This document shows, in pieces, positions 41,790 through 51,020 of a DNA stretch of 64,000 nucleotides (the stretch's first letter is position 1; each line of letters starts with the position of its first letter). The notes under the pieces were generated by a model that was not told the DNA's origin, did not search any database, and saw only the letters and a program-made list of their open reading frames with translations. The stretch covers positions 235,673 through 299,672 of the forward strand of contig NZ_JAPYZV010000001.1 in NCBI RefSeq assembly GCF_027812955.1. The letters run 5' to 3'. The DNA is from Pedococcus sp. 5OH_020. Its GTDB lineage: Bacteria; Actinomycetota; Actinomycetes; Actinomycetales; Dermatophilaceae. Position numbers and translations under genes: made by a program.

Positions 41790-42202
41790 GCCGCGTGCCA
41801 ACGTCCTGGCGTAAGCAGGAGCAAGATCTGACGGCGGTCAACGTGCTCCCTGCGAAGGGGGCTCGCCCCCCACTACGGGCCGCGGAGCGGCCGATGAGAA
41901 CGCGAGCGGGAGACGTCAGCGTGATTGGCCTCACGGAAGCGAGAATTTTGCGACGCAGGACGCGCGAGGCGTGGTCGACAGGGAGGCCCGCAGCGCGACG
42001 GGCACCGAGGTCCGCCAACTCGTTGCACTTGGCGGCGCTAGCGGCTCATTCCGCGTCGCTTCACAGAGTTCACTAACACCGAGCCGCGACGAACCTTGCG
42101 CGGGAGATCACCGATGCCGGCGTCTCGCGAGATCGAACTGCTGGCCGATGCCGTCCGCGGTGGTTGCCAGCCAACGACTACACTCGCTCCGCCATAACGG
42201 AA
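41790..42202. other. Gene-free gap
   Basis: These 413 nt contain no supported gene on either strand. A short G/C-rich hairpin (around 41853-41870) and mixed codon patterns are all that is visible; decayed genes are possible. Confidence 0.4.
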
Positions 42203-42595
42203 TCAGAGTTGTTCGGTTTGCGCCGCCTTCATCAATGCCGAGAGTTCGCCCTGACTCATCCGGGGTGGAGCATGGACGGGCCGTGGAGCAGCGGACGCCA
42301 CCGTCATGGAGGTGGCCCAGTTGGTTGAAAGACCTTCGACCGTGCATGCCGCCACGGTGCTCCAGTCCAAGAGGGCAGGACGACCGTGGAGATGAAGTCG
42401 CGAATCCCAGGCCCCAAAGCCTTGTTGCTGCAAGTGCGTGACGACGTTCACTGCCTCAATCGAGTTGCCATGAAAATCAAGCACGTCGTCCTGTCGGGTG
42501 CTGTGCCATTTCACCCATACGGCCACAATCGTCATGGGGAGAACGATGACAGTCCCGTGCCTCGAACGGTGCCGGATGATGTCCGTATCGGCCAT
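42203..42595 (-). CDS. Hypothetical protein (weakly supported)
   Basis: A 130-codon frame downstream of the GIY-YIG-like gene reads VIVLPMTIVAVWVKWHS and later GNSIEAVNVVTHLQQQG. Codon choice is only moderately gene-like, no ribosome-binding site stands out, and no family is recognised. It could be a third gene of the GIY-YIG/YaaA cluster or chance coding. Confidence 0.3.
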   Translation of the reverse strand: MADTDIIRHRSRHGTVIVLPMTIVAVWVKWHSTRQDDVLDFHGNSIEAVNVVTHLQQQGFGAWDSRLHLHGRPALLDWSTVAACTVEGLSTNWATSMTVASAAPRPVHAPPRMSQGELSALMKAAQTEQL

Positions 42596-42679
42596 TCGGC
42601 GGAGTCGAAGAGTCGCGGGCGTCGTTGCCTCGAAGCCATTCCGATGGAGCAGCCGCTGGGCTCTGACGCAGACAGCACA

Positions 42680-43372
42680 TTATCGCTTGACGTAAGCCGC
42701 CAAGAGGTCGAGAGCGTCCTCTTGGAAGGGGTCGTCGACATGGTTGACGTTCCACAGTCCGGCCGCGCGGACCTTGGGGGCAACGGCATGTAGTCCGAGC
42801 CAAGCGTCATGTGGGCCCTCGGGGCTTCCGGTCAGGGCCGAGAGCAGGGCGATGGTGTTGCGTTCGAGGAGGCCGCGATCTGAGGTGTGGTCTGCGCGGT
42901 TGGGGACAGCCAGCCACAGGAAGGGCATGGCGCAGATGCGGCGGCTGACCTCCACCTCCAAGACTCGCTCACGGTCACGCAAGTCCGGTGATGGTTTGGG
43001 CCCCAACCAGGACCTGAGGAGGTCGGCGTCACCACGGCGGTTGAGCAGCGCGGCACCGACGTGGTGGCGAAAGATGGAGCCGCGGTGGTTGCCGCCGCCG
43101 GGGTTGGAACCGCCCAACACCCCCCGGTGTTGGCGAAGGCGTCCCCACAAACTCGAGCCGCTGGTCCCGGTCAGTGCGTGGGTTCCTACCCGGACGACGC
43201 GCGGGTTGCCGTTGGGGCGCTGTTCGCCGGGTTCGAAGAAGAAGTACAGCCCCGCGTGCGGAGCCAGTGCCGCCAGGTTGGGGCTGTTGAGGTGCTTAGG
43301 ACCGCCGATCCGCTCGGACAGGTCGTCAAGGAGCGCGTAGAACTGCTCTAGGGCTCCCTGCCTGTCGCTCAC
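42680..43372 (-). CDS. GIY-YIG-like nuclease-fold protein, coupled to the YaaA-like gene
   Basis: This 230-residue protein has a pattern like the GIY-YIG fold: GLYFFFEPGE (first strand), RVVRVGTHAL (the YIG strand with VGT), then SLWGRLRQHRG with the expected catalytic arginine, FRHHVGAAL, and a late LLERNTIALLSAL with a glutamate that could bind metal. The remainder is unrecognised. The GTG overlaps the upstream gene's stop (GTGA). Both the fold call and catalytic roles are inference; the coupling is seen directly. Confidence 0.72.
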   Translation of the reverse strand: MSDRQGALEQFYALLDDLSERIGGPKHLNSPNLAALAPHAGLYFFFEPGEQRPNGNPRVVRVGTHALTGTSGSSLWGRLRQHRGVLGGSNPGGGNHRGSIFRHHVGAALLNRRGDADLLRSWLGPKPSPDLRDRERVLEVEVSRRICAMPFLWLAVPNRADHTSDRGLLERNTIALLSALTGSPEGPHDAWLGLHAVAPKVRAAGLWNVNHVDDPFQEDALDLLAAYVKR

Positions 43373-44289
43373 CGGTCCAGCCTCTCAACTCTGGTGGCGA
43401 CCGGGTAGTCGCTCCCGCCAGTGACGAAGGCCGCAAAGGCAGTGCCGAGCGCGGCGGAAACTGCGGACACCCCACGCATCCACTGCATGGTGACCAGGTG
43501 CGCGGTCCGCCCGGTAGGCAATGTCCAGGGGACGGCGCGCAATAGTCGCGCGTACCCGGTAGAGGCCCCCGCGAATGCCACCACGTCCAGCCCCTGGTCG
43601 GTAGCCCGTGCTGCGATGGTGCGCTCCAAGAGCCCGCGGGGCCAGTCTCCAGGTCGCAAGAGGCGGTTATAGGTGCCGATCGGGTCGCGGGCGTCCAGGA
43701 CGCCGTATCCGCCGCTGAGGATGATCAAGCGCCCCTCTTGGGCGACCCGGCCCAGCATGGGCCCGGCGGCCCGGTAGAAGTTGCCGTCGTAGCGCTGCCA
43801 GGCCGGGAGCAGCCGTGACTCGTCCGCGCGTGAGCGGGTGAGCACGTGGCGTCGGGCGCGACCGAGGTCGCTGTCGTGGTCGCTGCGATGCTCGGGTGGC
43901 CGCCCGCCGAGGCGTTTGCGGTCCGAGCACGGCACTATCAGCAGGCAGTAATGCGGGTCCACGTCGGCCAGTCCTCCAGGACGCTCCCGGCTGGTGTCGT
44001 CTGGGACCCGTGAGTCCTTTGCGGGCTGGGATGCTGGGGGAGAATGACGGCTCTGTTGGTCTTGCCTTTGGAACCGAACGGACACCCCGGGGTGGATCTC
44101 GACCGGCTCGTAGCCCGCAGCCCGCCATGCGCGGGTGTTAGGCCGGTCGCCGTGCCACCACTGCGGATAATGATCCACGGCGGACTTTGGGACACCACCG
44201 ACGAGGTGATCGAACTCATCCCAGGTGAGGAAGACGTCGCCTCGGCGTTCCGTGAGATACGCGTTCAAGCGAGACCAATCCGCTGTCAT
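43369..44289 (-). CDS. DUF7662 plus YaaA/DUF6884-like protein
   Basis: This 306-residue protein has two parts. The N-terminal 80 residues (LTWDEFDHLVGGVPKSAVDH then WW, RAWRAAGYE) fit DUF7662, a small putative nucleic-acid-binding domain. After a polar linker, the C-terminal part CLLIVPCSDRKRLGG...WQRYDGNFYRAAG and RLIILSGGYGVLDARDPIGTYN matches the YaaA/DUF6884 group; YaaA protects E. coli DNA during peroxide stress. The ATG at 44289 is used. It is coupled to the GIY-YIG-like gene and divergent from the SRA-HNH gene. Confidence 0.78.
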   Translation of the reverse strand: MTADWSRLNAYLTERRGDVFLTWDEFDHLVGGVPKSAVDHYPQWWHGDRPNTRAWRAAGYEPVEIHPGVSVRFQRQDQQSRHSPPASQPAKDSRVPDDTSRERPGGLADVDPHYCLLIVPCSDRKRLGGRPPEHRSDHDSDLGRARRHVLTRSRADESRLLPAWQRYDGNFYRAAGPMLGRVAQEGRLIILSGGYGVLDARDPIGTYNRLLRPGDWPRGLLERTIAARATDQGLDVVAFAGASTGYARLLRAVPWTLPTGRTAHLVTMQWMRGVSAVSAALGTAFAAFVTGGSDYPVATRVERLDR

Positions 44290-44422
44290 TCGCTGCCCCG
44301 ATCCCGATGGTTGTGCGCGCCCTTCCAACTCGCGACTGGGGCGGTCGGCGGCCTCAGGGGCAGGAAGCCCTGCTTGCCCCGTTTGCGAGCGAAATGCGCT
44401 CCGCCAAGTTTAGGCTCGCGGG

Positions 44423-45319
44423 GTGGCCGACTACTACTTTGGCGAGATCCAGGGAAATCCAGTGGGAACGACGTACGCCTCGCGTCAGGAGGCGGCGGCG
44501 GCGGGCGTGCATCGCGTTACTGTGCAGGGCATCAGCGGAAACCGGATCGCCGGGGCCGAGTCGATCAGTGTCAACGGCGGCTATGAGGATGATGAAGATC
44601 TTGGGGACGAAATCATCTACACCGGCGCGGGAGGCAATGACCCGGCCACGGGAAGGCAGATCGCCGACCAAACCTTGAGCCAAGCCGGCAACGCCGGCAT
44701 GGTCGTCAGCGAAGAAAACGGATATCCGATCCGCGTGATGCGTGGCTCCAACGGTGACCCCAAGTACTCACCCGTCAGCGGCTACCGCTACGACGGCCTC
44801 TACCGGGTGGACGACCACTGGGCCGAGGCGGGCAAGTCCGGGTACCGGATCTGGCGCTTCCGCCTGATTCGGCTCACCCTGAGGGAGGCGGCCGCATACG
44901 TTCCCATCGCCAACTTGCCCGTGGGTAATGTGCGGCCGGGCCGAACCGAAGGTGTCGCGCAGCGCATCGTGCGCAGCACCCAGGTGTCGGACTCCGTCAA
45001 GAAGTTGTACGAGCACGCCTGCCAGGTATGTGATGTGCAATTGAGGTTGCCCGTTGGTATGTACTCCGAGGGCGCGCACATCCGTGGCCTGGGCAAACCC
45101 CACGACGGACCTGACACCCCAGACAATGTGCTGTGCCTGTGTCCGAACCATCACGCCCAATTCGATCTCGGTGGCATATACATCGATGCCCAGTTCCGGG
45201 TGCGCGACCACACGGGCGCGACCCTTGGCCCGCTTTACCGCAAGAGCGGACACATGGTGAACCAGGATCACCTGAGTTACCACCGCACCAGATTCGGCCA
45301 CGACCTCGACGAGCCCTAA
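44423..45319 (+). CDS. SRA-HNH modification-dependent (type IV) restriction endonuclease
   Basis: The N-terminal half is an SRA/YDG domain: FGEIQGNPVGTTYASRQEA, then GISGN and GADSI-like SISVNGGYEDDEDLGDEII, and GYRYDGLYRVDDHW. SRA domains flip out methylated or otherwise modified cytosine. The C-terminal HNH nuclease has CQVC, then EGAHIRGLGKPHDGPDTPDN and CLCPNHHAQFD, with the two zinc cysteine pairs and the catalytic His. The 298-residue length fits the family. It should cut incoming DNA carrying modified cytosines. GTG start; divergent from the YaaA-like gene. Confidence 0.92.
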   Translation: MADYYFGEIQGNPVGTTYASRQEAAAAGVHRVTVQGISGNRIAGAESISVNGGYEDDEDLGDEIIYTGAGGNDPATGRQIADQTLSQAGNAGMVVSEENGYPIRVMRGSNGDPKYSPVSGYRYDGLYRVDDHWAEAGKSGYRIWRFRLIRLTLREAAAYVPIANLPVGNVRPGRTEGVAQRIVRSTQVSDSVKKLYEHACQVCDVQLRLPVGMYSEGAHIRGLGKPHDGPDTPDNVLCLCPNHHAQFDLGGIYIDAQFRVRDHTGATLGPLYRKSGHMVNQDHLSYHRTRFGHDLDEP

Positions 45320-45735
45320 CTGCCCTTGAAGTATCGTCCTCTAGCACCACCCACTCGAATCCAAAGGCGCACACAACTGGGCTCAGAAGCGCGTTTCGCC
45401 TCCGTGCATAGCGCTCGGGGATGCCAAGTGAGCCCCGAGCCACCCCGGACTAGCCACTCGCCCTAGAGCGGCTCCCGCGATGCTTGCCAGGCAGGTACGG
45501 ATAAGAGCCGAGAAGGGCCGCAGGACGTGCAAGCATCCTCGCTGCTTCAGAGGTCGCCGGATGGATTTGTGCACTTGCGCCGGAGTCGGCGTCCGATGTG
45601 CGACGAACTCCGTCTTAGGGCGTGCGGCGGCAAGCGTGACACGGACTTGGAAGCCCCGCGCGACGTCGGCGTCGGGGTCCAGGGCTGTAATGACACAGAG
45701 CGGTTCGTCTGTGGTCTGTTCGGTCGCTTGCGGTC
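45320..45735. other. Gene-free gap
   Basis: These 416 nt separate the SRA-HNH gene from the convergent 419-residue gene. No credible coding, hairpin or repeat was found. Confidence 0.5.
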
Positions 45736-46995
45736 TTACGAGATGGCCGCATCACTTGGATCCTCGGGCTCATGTGACGTCCCGTGATCGCCCAGCGGCG
45801 TCCGCGATCGTTCTTGCAGTCTCGCGTACAGGGTTGCCGTGCCGCACGGCGGGAGCAGTCGGGCGTCGCCGTCCCCATGCTCAGGCTCGTGCTCCCGAGG
45901 TGCCCGCGTGATGCCGAGCCGGTTGGGTGGCCCGGGCAGGTCTCGGCGGCCTGCCTTGAGGACGTCACTGCCCTTGATCTTGCTCTTGAACTCCTCAACG
46001 GCGTTGACTCGTCTCTCGTCGACCGCCCAACCACGGGGTAGCCCCGTCCCGAACAACAACTCATGCCAGGGTCTGCCTTCGGCGTGGGCGGCAGACTCAA
46101 TTTCGGTGAGAATCCGGTCCACAAGGCGCTGCCGATGGGCGGTTGACGCGTCTAGGGCCACGTAGTGACGCTCGATCGCGATCGGGTCATGCTCGCCGAG
46201 TTCCTGCTTGCGCACCGCCATCAGATAGACCCAATGGCGCAACCCCGCCTCCAATGCAAGGTGCATCTGCACGAGAGTCTGAACGCGGTTTGCGGTCAGA
46301 CCCTTGATCACCTCGACGTCCTTGGCGGCTTCACCCGTGAAGCGAAGCAAGTGGGCAACGGATTCGAGTTCTTGTTCGACCGCGTCCAAGCCCTTGGAGA
46401 GGCGATATTCGAGGTGGGCTAGGCGCGTCCAGTCAATCTCGCCCAGCACGCCGTCGCGCCCCTGGGTGTCGGCATAGACGCGACGCAGGGTGCCGAGCGC
46501 TGCGTTGATCTCGGCGGCTTGCTGCACCTCAAGGTGCCCCTTGATCGCTTCGATGACCGCAATGCCATGTTCGAGTAGGCCCTCCATGCGCTCCAGTTGA
46601 GCCTGCATCGCCGCGATCTGGACAGCATTGGCAGCGCTCAGGGGGTCCAAGGCAGTGACGCCCTTCTCATTGACTTCCTTGAGCAGGACCTGATGAGTGA
46701 ACTTGCCGTCTCCATCGACCAGTGTGCCGCGGAAGTAGCCGTCCACGTTGACGGTGTTGTCACTACCGAGAGCGGCCAGACTCTCGGGTGCCATAGTGAA
46801 GCGGCGTTGTCCCACCGGAGCGTCCTCGGTGAGACCGAGCACGGCACGGACGGCAGTCGCGGCTGCCGACGCTAGTGGAGACCATTCCCCGGAGCCATCG
46901 TCGCGTCCGACGACAACGGCCTCTTGACCGGAAAGTGGGCGGATGAGGACTTCCGCACCATCCGGCGACGGTGCCGGAACGGGGAAATCGGTCAT
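45736..46995 (-). CDS. Uncharacterised 419-residue protein, coupled to a small membrane peptide
   Basis: The family is not recognised. The N-terminal 100 residues look like an alpha/beta domain (VLIRPLSGQEAVVVGRDD). Residues 100-270 are helical with long heptad-like stretches (IAAMQAQLERMEGLLEHG; LEYRLSKGLDAVEQELESV), suggesting coiled coils. The C-terminus is polar. The ATG at 46995 overlaps the stop of the small upstream gene (ATGA). I infer that the coupled pair acts together, perhaps with the peptide in the membrane and this protein as a soluble sensor, but there is no direct sign of catalysis. Confidence 0.82.
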   Translation of the reverse strand: MTDFPVPAPSPDGAEVLIRPLSGQEAVVVGRDDGSGEWSPLASAAATAVRAVLGLTEDAPVGQRRFTMAPESLAALGSDNTVNVDGYFRGTLVDGDGKFTHQVLLKEVNEKGVTALDPLSAANAVQIAAMQAQLERMEGLLEHGIAVIEAIKGHLEVQQAAEINAALGTLRRVYADTQGRDGVLGEIDWTRLAHLEYRLSKGLDAVEQELESVAHLLRFTGEAAKDVEVIKGLTANRVQTLVQMHLALEAGLRHWVYLMAVRKQELGEHDPIAIERHYVALDASTAHRQRLVDRILTEIESAAHAEGRPWHELLFGTGLPRGWAVDERRVNAVEEFKSKIKGSDVLKAGRRDLPGPPNRLGITRAPREHEPEHGDGDARLLPPCGTATLYARLQERSRTPLGDHGTSHEPEDPSDAAIS

Positions 46996-47186
46996 ACCTC
47001 GGTGGAATCCTCGGTCCGGCGGTCCCGGATCGCCTTCGCCGCGCCACCGGCAATGACGGCCCCGGCGGCGGCTCCCGCTGGTCCGCCCAGGACGAGTCCC
47101 CCCGCGGCACCAACCACTCCTGCACCGGCCACCCACGGGTCTACTCCGGAGCCGCTGTCCTTCTCGTTCTTCCCGGTGTCTGACAT
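46992..47186 (-). CDS. Small glycine-zipper membrane protein
   Basis: This 64-residue protein begins with a polar SDTGKNEKDSGSG segment, followed by a Gly/Ala-rich hydrophobic stretch (VAGAGVVGAAGGLVLGGPAG onward, about residues 20-48) and a basic tail. Gly-zipper peptides of this type can oligomerise in membranes. The ATG at 47186 has GGGGG 8-12 nt upstream. It is translationally coupled to the 419-residue gene. Confidence 0.75.
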   Translation of the reverse strand: MSDTGKNEKDSGSGVDPWVAGAGVVGAAGGLVLGGPAGAAAGAVIAGGAAKAIRDRRTEDSTEV

Positions 47187-48107
47187 GAGTGAAGCCCCCA
47201 GTCGGTCGTGCCCGTGAAAGCGGGTATCCGCCCTAGGTCGAGGGTGCCGGATCCTCACCACCGCCAGCAATGCGAGCGGTGCCGAAATGGCCGAACGGTT
47301 GACAACTCATGTTCAGATTCGACACATCTCCCCTCGTGCCGTTCCCCGTTGCCCCGGTCGGCGAGAGCCTGCCCCTGGTCGGCCTCTTGCGCGCAACGAG
47401 GTGCGGACAACGAAGGGCCACCGGGTCCTTGAGCCCGCCGGATGTGCCGTCTGGTCTGGATGGCTCCGAGGCGTTGACGCCTATGGCGCGGTACCACGAC
47501 CCGACCACGACCGTGGCGCAGACGACCGGATCCCCCAACAGATGAAGGGGGCGGACGATCAGTTGCGGTGCGTGTCCGTCGGCCTAACACGGCTCCTGCT
47601 GGGACTAGATCTGCCGTCCGCACCACGCGCGGTCACTGCTGGCGGCGTACACAGCAAATATGGCGCAAGCATTGGGTCAACCGTTCCCGATTGAACCTTG
47701 CACTTGGGAGTCGCAAATCAGCCACCTTCGAATGATCATGGCGAGGTAGCAGGTCATATTGCGACGTACCCGCCTCGGGCCCCAAGCCGGGCGGATCATT
47801 CTGCACCTGCGCGTAGCCCCGGCCACCCCCAGCAAGTTGGTGCAGGTCATCGCGTCTCCGTGCTGCCCGGGCTCAGGGCCGACCCTTCATCGGTCCGCAG
47901 TCGACGTTGAGCGTAGCCAATGTCCCATTTGGAAGGTTTGCGTACACCTAGGCGCTCTGTCCCGGTGCCGAGCATTCAACGCCGGGGTGCCGTCCCGCCC
48001 ACTTTGGTTCATCAAAACGGCAGCGGGCATGACCCACTACGGGTAGGTTCGCGCCGATGCCATGCGAAATGCTGTGATTCGGCTGCTCGTCAACGGGGGA
48101 GAGGACC
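47187..48107. other. Long gene-free gap (about 920 nt)
   Basis: No gene is convincing on either strand; open frames here have no conserved-looking segments or ribosome-binding sites. A possible -35 TTGACA on the + strand (47299-47304) has no good -10. The gap must hold promoters for the divergent small-membrane-protein operon and the zinc-ribbon gene, and may contain a small RNA or part of the Rep origin, neither of which I can show. Confidence 0.45.
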
Positions 48108-49145
48108 ATGAACTGCACCAAGTGTGGGCTCGAAGCGCTCGGACGATTCTGCAGCAACTGTGGTGCGACCACGGATGCACCGGTCGTGCGTGGGCCAGCA
48201 GGCGTTCAGCCAGCACTTGAAGGTTTTGTCCCTGCGTCGCCCACCGAAGCCCCTGCCAGCCACGGACGCATCAAGACGCCATTCGGGAGATCGCGCCGTT
48301 TAGACCGGAGACAGGCCGTCACACTTGCTATCTCCGTCACCGTCGTCGCGGTAGTCGTGGCGGCATTGGCCTCCGCCGGTCGTGCCGATCCGGCGTTGAA
48401 GAACGAACCGACAGCGCGGAGTCAGTCGACTCCTTTGACGCCAGCGCAACTTGCGACGAAGACGTGCATCTCAAACGTGGGCCGGGCAGTCGACTACATG
48501 TTGGCGAACAACGCGTCAGATGCGGCACTCCACTCGGTGGTTAATGAGTTTGGCACCCAGAGCAGGGAATGGCGCATCACGATTGCCGTCCTGTCACCGG
48601 TGATGCAGAAGCGGACGACGGATGGAGCGGCAGCAGCAAACGAGATGGCTGTGCAATCCATCACTGAGGCGTGCAACGCAGCGATCACGCCCGCTAGAAC
48701 ACCTGTGGCGGAAGCCCCTCCACCTTCTGTGGACACGCCCGTGCCCCCGGTTGAGCCGTCGTCGGTCCCGAGCGACTCGCCATGGGTGAACCTGATCGAT
48801 GCCCCGGGCATCGGACAGATCGGTGAGTCGGCCCCAGTCACGGGAGCGCCGGGCAGAGGTTGCACGCCTTCAAGTGGTTCGGTGGGTGGATACTCTAAGG
48901 TCACTTGTCACACGGCACACCCATCGAAAGGACTGGAGCGCAAGGGGGCGCTGGGCGTCGGGAGCCAATGGGTTCTTTGTCAGCAAGACCTTGGACGAGC
49001 CAATCCGGTCTTTCTAGCGGCGCAGACGAACTCCTGGTGGTTCTGGACGCTAAGTGACAACGGCGTCTGGGACTGGTTCCCTGAGACCGCCTTGAAGGAA
49101 GGGGCGAGTGACAGCCCTGCCAACGGCATTGCCGTCTGCGACTAG
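48108..49145 (+). CDS. Zinc-ribbon membrane protein with extracytoplasmic domain
   Basis: This 345-residue protein starts with a double-cysteine zinc ribbon (CTKCGLEALGRFCSNCG) in the cytoplasm. A basic linker, one membrane helix (VTLAISVTVVAVVVAALAS, about residues 70-90), and a long Thr/Pro/Ser-rich part follow, with a C-terminal domain having several cysteines (GCTPSS, VTCHTAHP, WVLCQQD). The ATG has GGGGGAG 6 nt upstream. Zinc-ribbon plus single-helix proteins are common accessory actinobacterial genes with unknown roles. Confidence 0.8.
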   Translation: MNCTKCGLEALGRFCSNCGATTDAPVVRGPAGVQPALEGFVPASPTEAPASHGRIKTPFGRSRRLDRRQAVTLAISVTVVAVVVAALASAGRADPALKNEPTARSQSTPLTPAQLATKTCISNVGRAVDYMLANNASDAALHSVVNEFGTQSREWRITIAVLSPVMQKRTTDGAAAANEMAVQSITEACNAAITPARTPVAEAPPPSVDTPVPPVEPSSVPSDSPWVNLIDAPGIGQIGESAPVTGAPGRGCTPSSGSVGGYSKVTCHTAHPSKGLERKGALGVGSQWVLCQQDLGRANPVFLAAQTNSWWFWTLSDNGVWDWFPETALKEGASDSPANGIAVCD

Positions 49146-49414
49146 CCAAGCAGCACCCGCCTCCCTCCACATCGGAAGGGTTTGGCCCGAACACGTGACC
49201 CCGTCTGGATACCCACCATGGCGGGTTCCGAGCCCACAGCCCGGCTGTGCTCCGCCACCAGGTGCGCGGGAACCGCCTGAATGAACGCGAAGCCCGGCTG
49301 CTGAATGAAATTCGGCGTCACGCGGGCGTGGGAGCCGGACTTGCCGGGAGACCGAGCACGGCCCTCCGCCGAAAGCCCCCGATCAGCCGCACTTCTTCGG
49401 CGGTAGGTTTGGCG

Positions 49415-50044
49415 TCACGGGTGCCTTCGAAGTTCCATCCTGTGCCTGTTTTCCCGGTGATACCAGTCCACGGCGTCCGGGGACAGGTGGATGAGCAGGA
49501 CCTTCGGATTGATCGAGGCGGCGGTGACGATGGAGGAAACCAAGTCGTCAATGTCTTCGAGACAGAGGACGTACGCGTCCACTTCCCGCCCCCCGAAATC
49601 GGCATACGCTCCTCTGCCGTATGGCAGCAAGGTCATCGCTTGTGCGACCGCGCGACCAGAAATCTGCGACCTACGGAAACCCGGGTAACGAATGTGCTCC
49701 CAATCGTCAAGGTCCGCCACCACCCCGTCGAAGCGGGCAAGGCTCGCCCGTGATTGGTCGCGGGCCTTGAAGTCCCTCCAGAGACGCCTGAGGTCATGCC
49801 CGTAGTTGGGAGGGGCCGCCCCCTCATGGGCGTCCCTGAGCAGGGCGTACTTCAGTAGCAACTCGACGCCATGGTGGAAGAGGTTCGCGGCGATGTGGGC
49901 GTGCTGAAGGAAGGCGAACCGTCCGGCAAGGTAGTACTCCATCCCCTGCGACACGAACTTGCTCAGGTCATCAGTTCTAGCGGGTGGCACGGGCTCTACC
50001 CTCTCAGTTCCGTCGTCGTGCTGGTCGCCGTCACGCTCCGGCAT
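49415..50044 (-). CDS. HEPN-domain protein
   Basis: This 209-residue protein has the helical pattern GMEYYLAGRFAFLQHAHIAA then NLFHHGVELLLKYALL and GHDLRRLWRDF, typical of HEPN proteins, many of which are RNases or nucleotidyl-transfer partners in toxin-antitoxin and abortive-infection systems. No clear R-x4-6-H catalytic motif can be assigned with certainty, so it may be a non-catalytic member. The neighbour upstream is the DUF1828-like gene, separated by 133 nt. Confidence 0.78.
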   Translation of the reverse strand: MPERDGDQHDDGTERVEPVPPARTDDLSKFVSQGMEYYLAGRFAFLQHAHIAANLFHHGVELLLKYALLRDAHEGAAPPNYGHDLRRLWRDFKARDQSRASLARFDGVVADLDDWEHIRYPGFRRSQISGRAVAQAMTLLPYGRGAYADFGGREVDAYVLCLEDIDDLVSSIVTAASINPKVLLIHLSPDAVDWYHRENRHRMELRRHP

Positions 50045-50177
50045 TGCCCGCCCGACCGCGCACCCTCCGGCCCTCTAGTCGTGGCGGGGCTCCTCGTGGT
50101 GACTGCCCCTGTCCGGGCCACCCCGCGCGCGCTCGGCCAGCAATCCTTCGCGTTCACACCTCCCACGACCGAGGGGG

Positions 50178-51020
50178 CTACCCCCAGAGCGGCAGGTGGA
50201 TGTTCGCTGGGATCAGCACGGGGTCGTCCGGCGTCCCGGCCTCCTCTAGGAACCGCACGATCAGGTCGCGGTGCTCCCAGAAACCCACGAACGATACATC
50301 CCCAAGAGCCCTCACCCTGCCGGGTGCCCAGGAGTTCACCTTGCCGCCAAGCACCGTGAGGCGATGGGCCATCGGGATGTCGGCCCTCGCTGCCAACCCG
50401 AATGTGGCGAATGCATGGTCGAAGGCCTGCGTACGGGACGACGTCGATCCGGCCTGCACCAACACCTCTTCGCCTGAAGGCGTCTCGACCGTCATGGACG
50501 GTCGGATGACGAGACCCCGCCTCAGCGTTACCGGTGGCGACTTTCGGATCAGACCCATCTGTGGCCGCGAGCGAAGGTAGTCCTCCACCTCGTCGGCCAG
50601 CGAAAGACCTCGGTCCTGCGGCGGAACAGCGAGCACGCGCAGGGCATCGAGGGCTAGCAGGCCGTCCGCCAGCCGCGACAACGCGTGCGCTCCACGGGAC
50701 AAGTCGGCCTGTACAAAGACCCGATCATCGAGTTCGCTGAGCCCGTAGATTCTGAGACTCTCCTCCCATAGAGCCGTGAAGATCGGATCTTCCACGTCGA
50801 AGCCGGCGTCGCGGAGCCGCAGCATCGCCTGTCCCCCGTCGCTGGCGACAATTGCCGCGCTCTCATCGACCCGAGCCAGTAGCCGGACCGGCTCGCCGTC
50901 GAACCACGTCCGACCCGTGCTGACCTCCACCACGTCCGGCCGTTCGGGGACTGTTCGACACTGCCAGCGGTACGCAGATGCCATTGCCGCAAGCACGCTG
51001 GAGATGTCGTCGCAGTTCAT
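50178..51020 (-). CDS. DUF1828-like protein, coupled partner
   Basis: The 280-residue protein begins MNCDDISSVLAAMASAYRWQ; then TWFDGEPVRLLARVDE and IVASDGGQAMLRLRDAGFDVED resemble the DUF1828 strand-turn pattern, where a conserved acidic Asp-Gly motif precedes a short helix. DUF1828 proteins are found near mobile elements and are proposed toxin-antitoxin or nuclease-regulating proteins. The ATG at 51020 overlaps the stop of the upstream gene (ATGA); the longer frame to 51260 is antisense noise. Confidence 0.75.
   Translation of the reverse strand: MNCDDISSVLAAMASAYRWQCRTVPERPDVVEVSTGRTWFDGEPVRLLARVDESAAIVASDGGQAMLRLRDAGFDVEDPIFTALWEESLRIYGLSELDDRVFVQADLSRGAHALSRLADGLLALDALRVLAVPPQDRGLSLADEVEDYLRSRPQMGLIRKSPPVTLRRGLVIRPSMTVETPSGEEVLVQAGSTSSRTQAFDHAFATFGLAARADIPMAHRLTVLGGKVNSWAPGRVRALGDVSFVGFWEHRDLIVRFLEEAGTPDDPVLIPANIHLPLWG

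Noticed and set aside
47698..48046. Small frames in the 47.2-48.1 kb gap
   Set aside because: Low-complexity Pro/Arg/Ser sequence without start signals or recognisable motifs.
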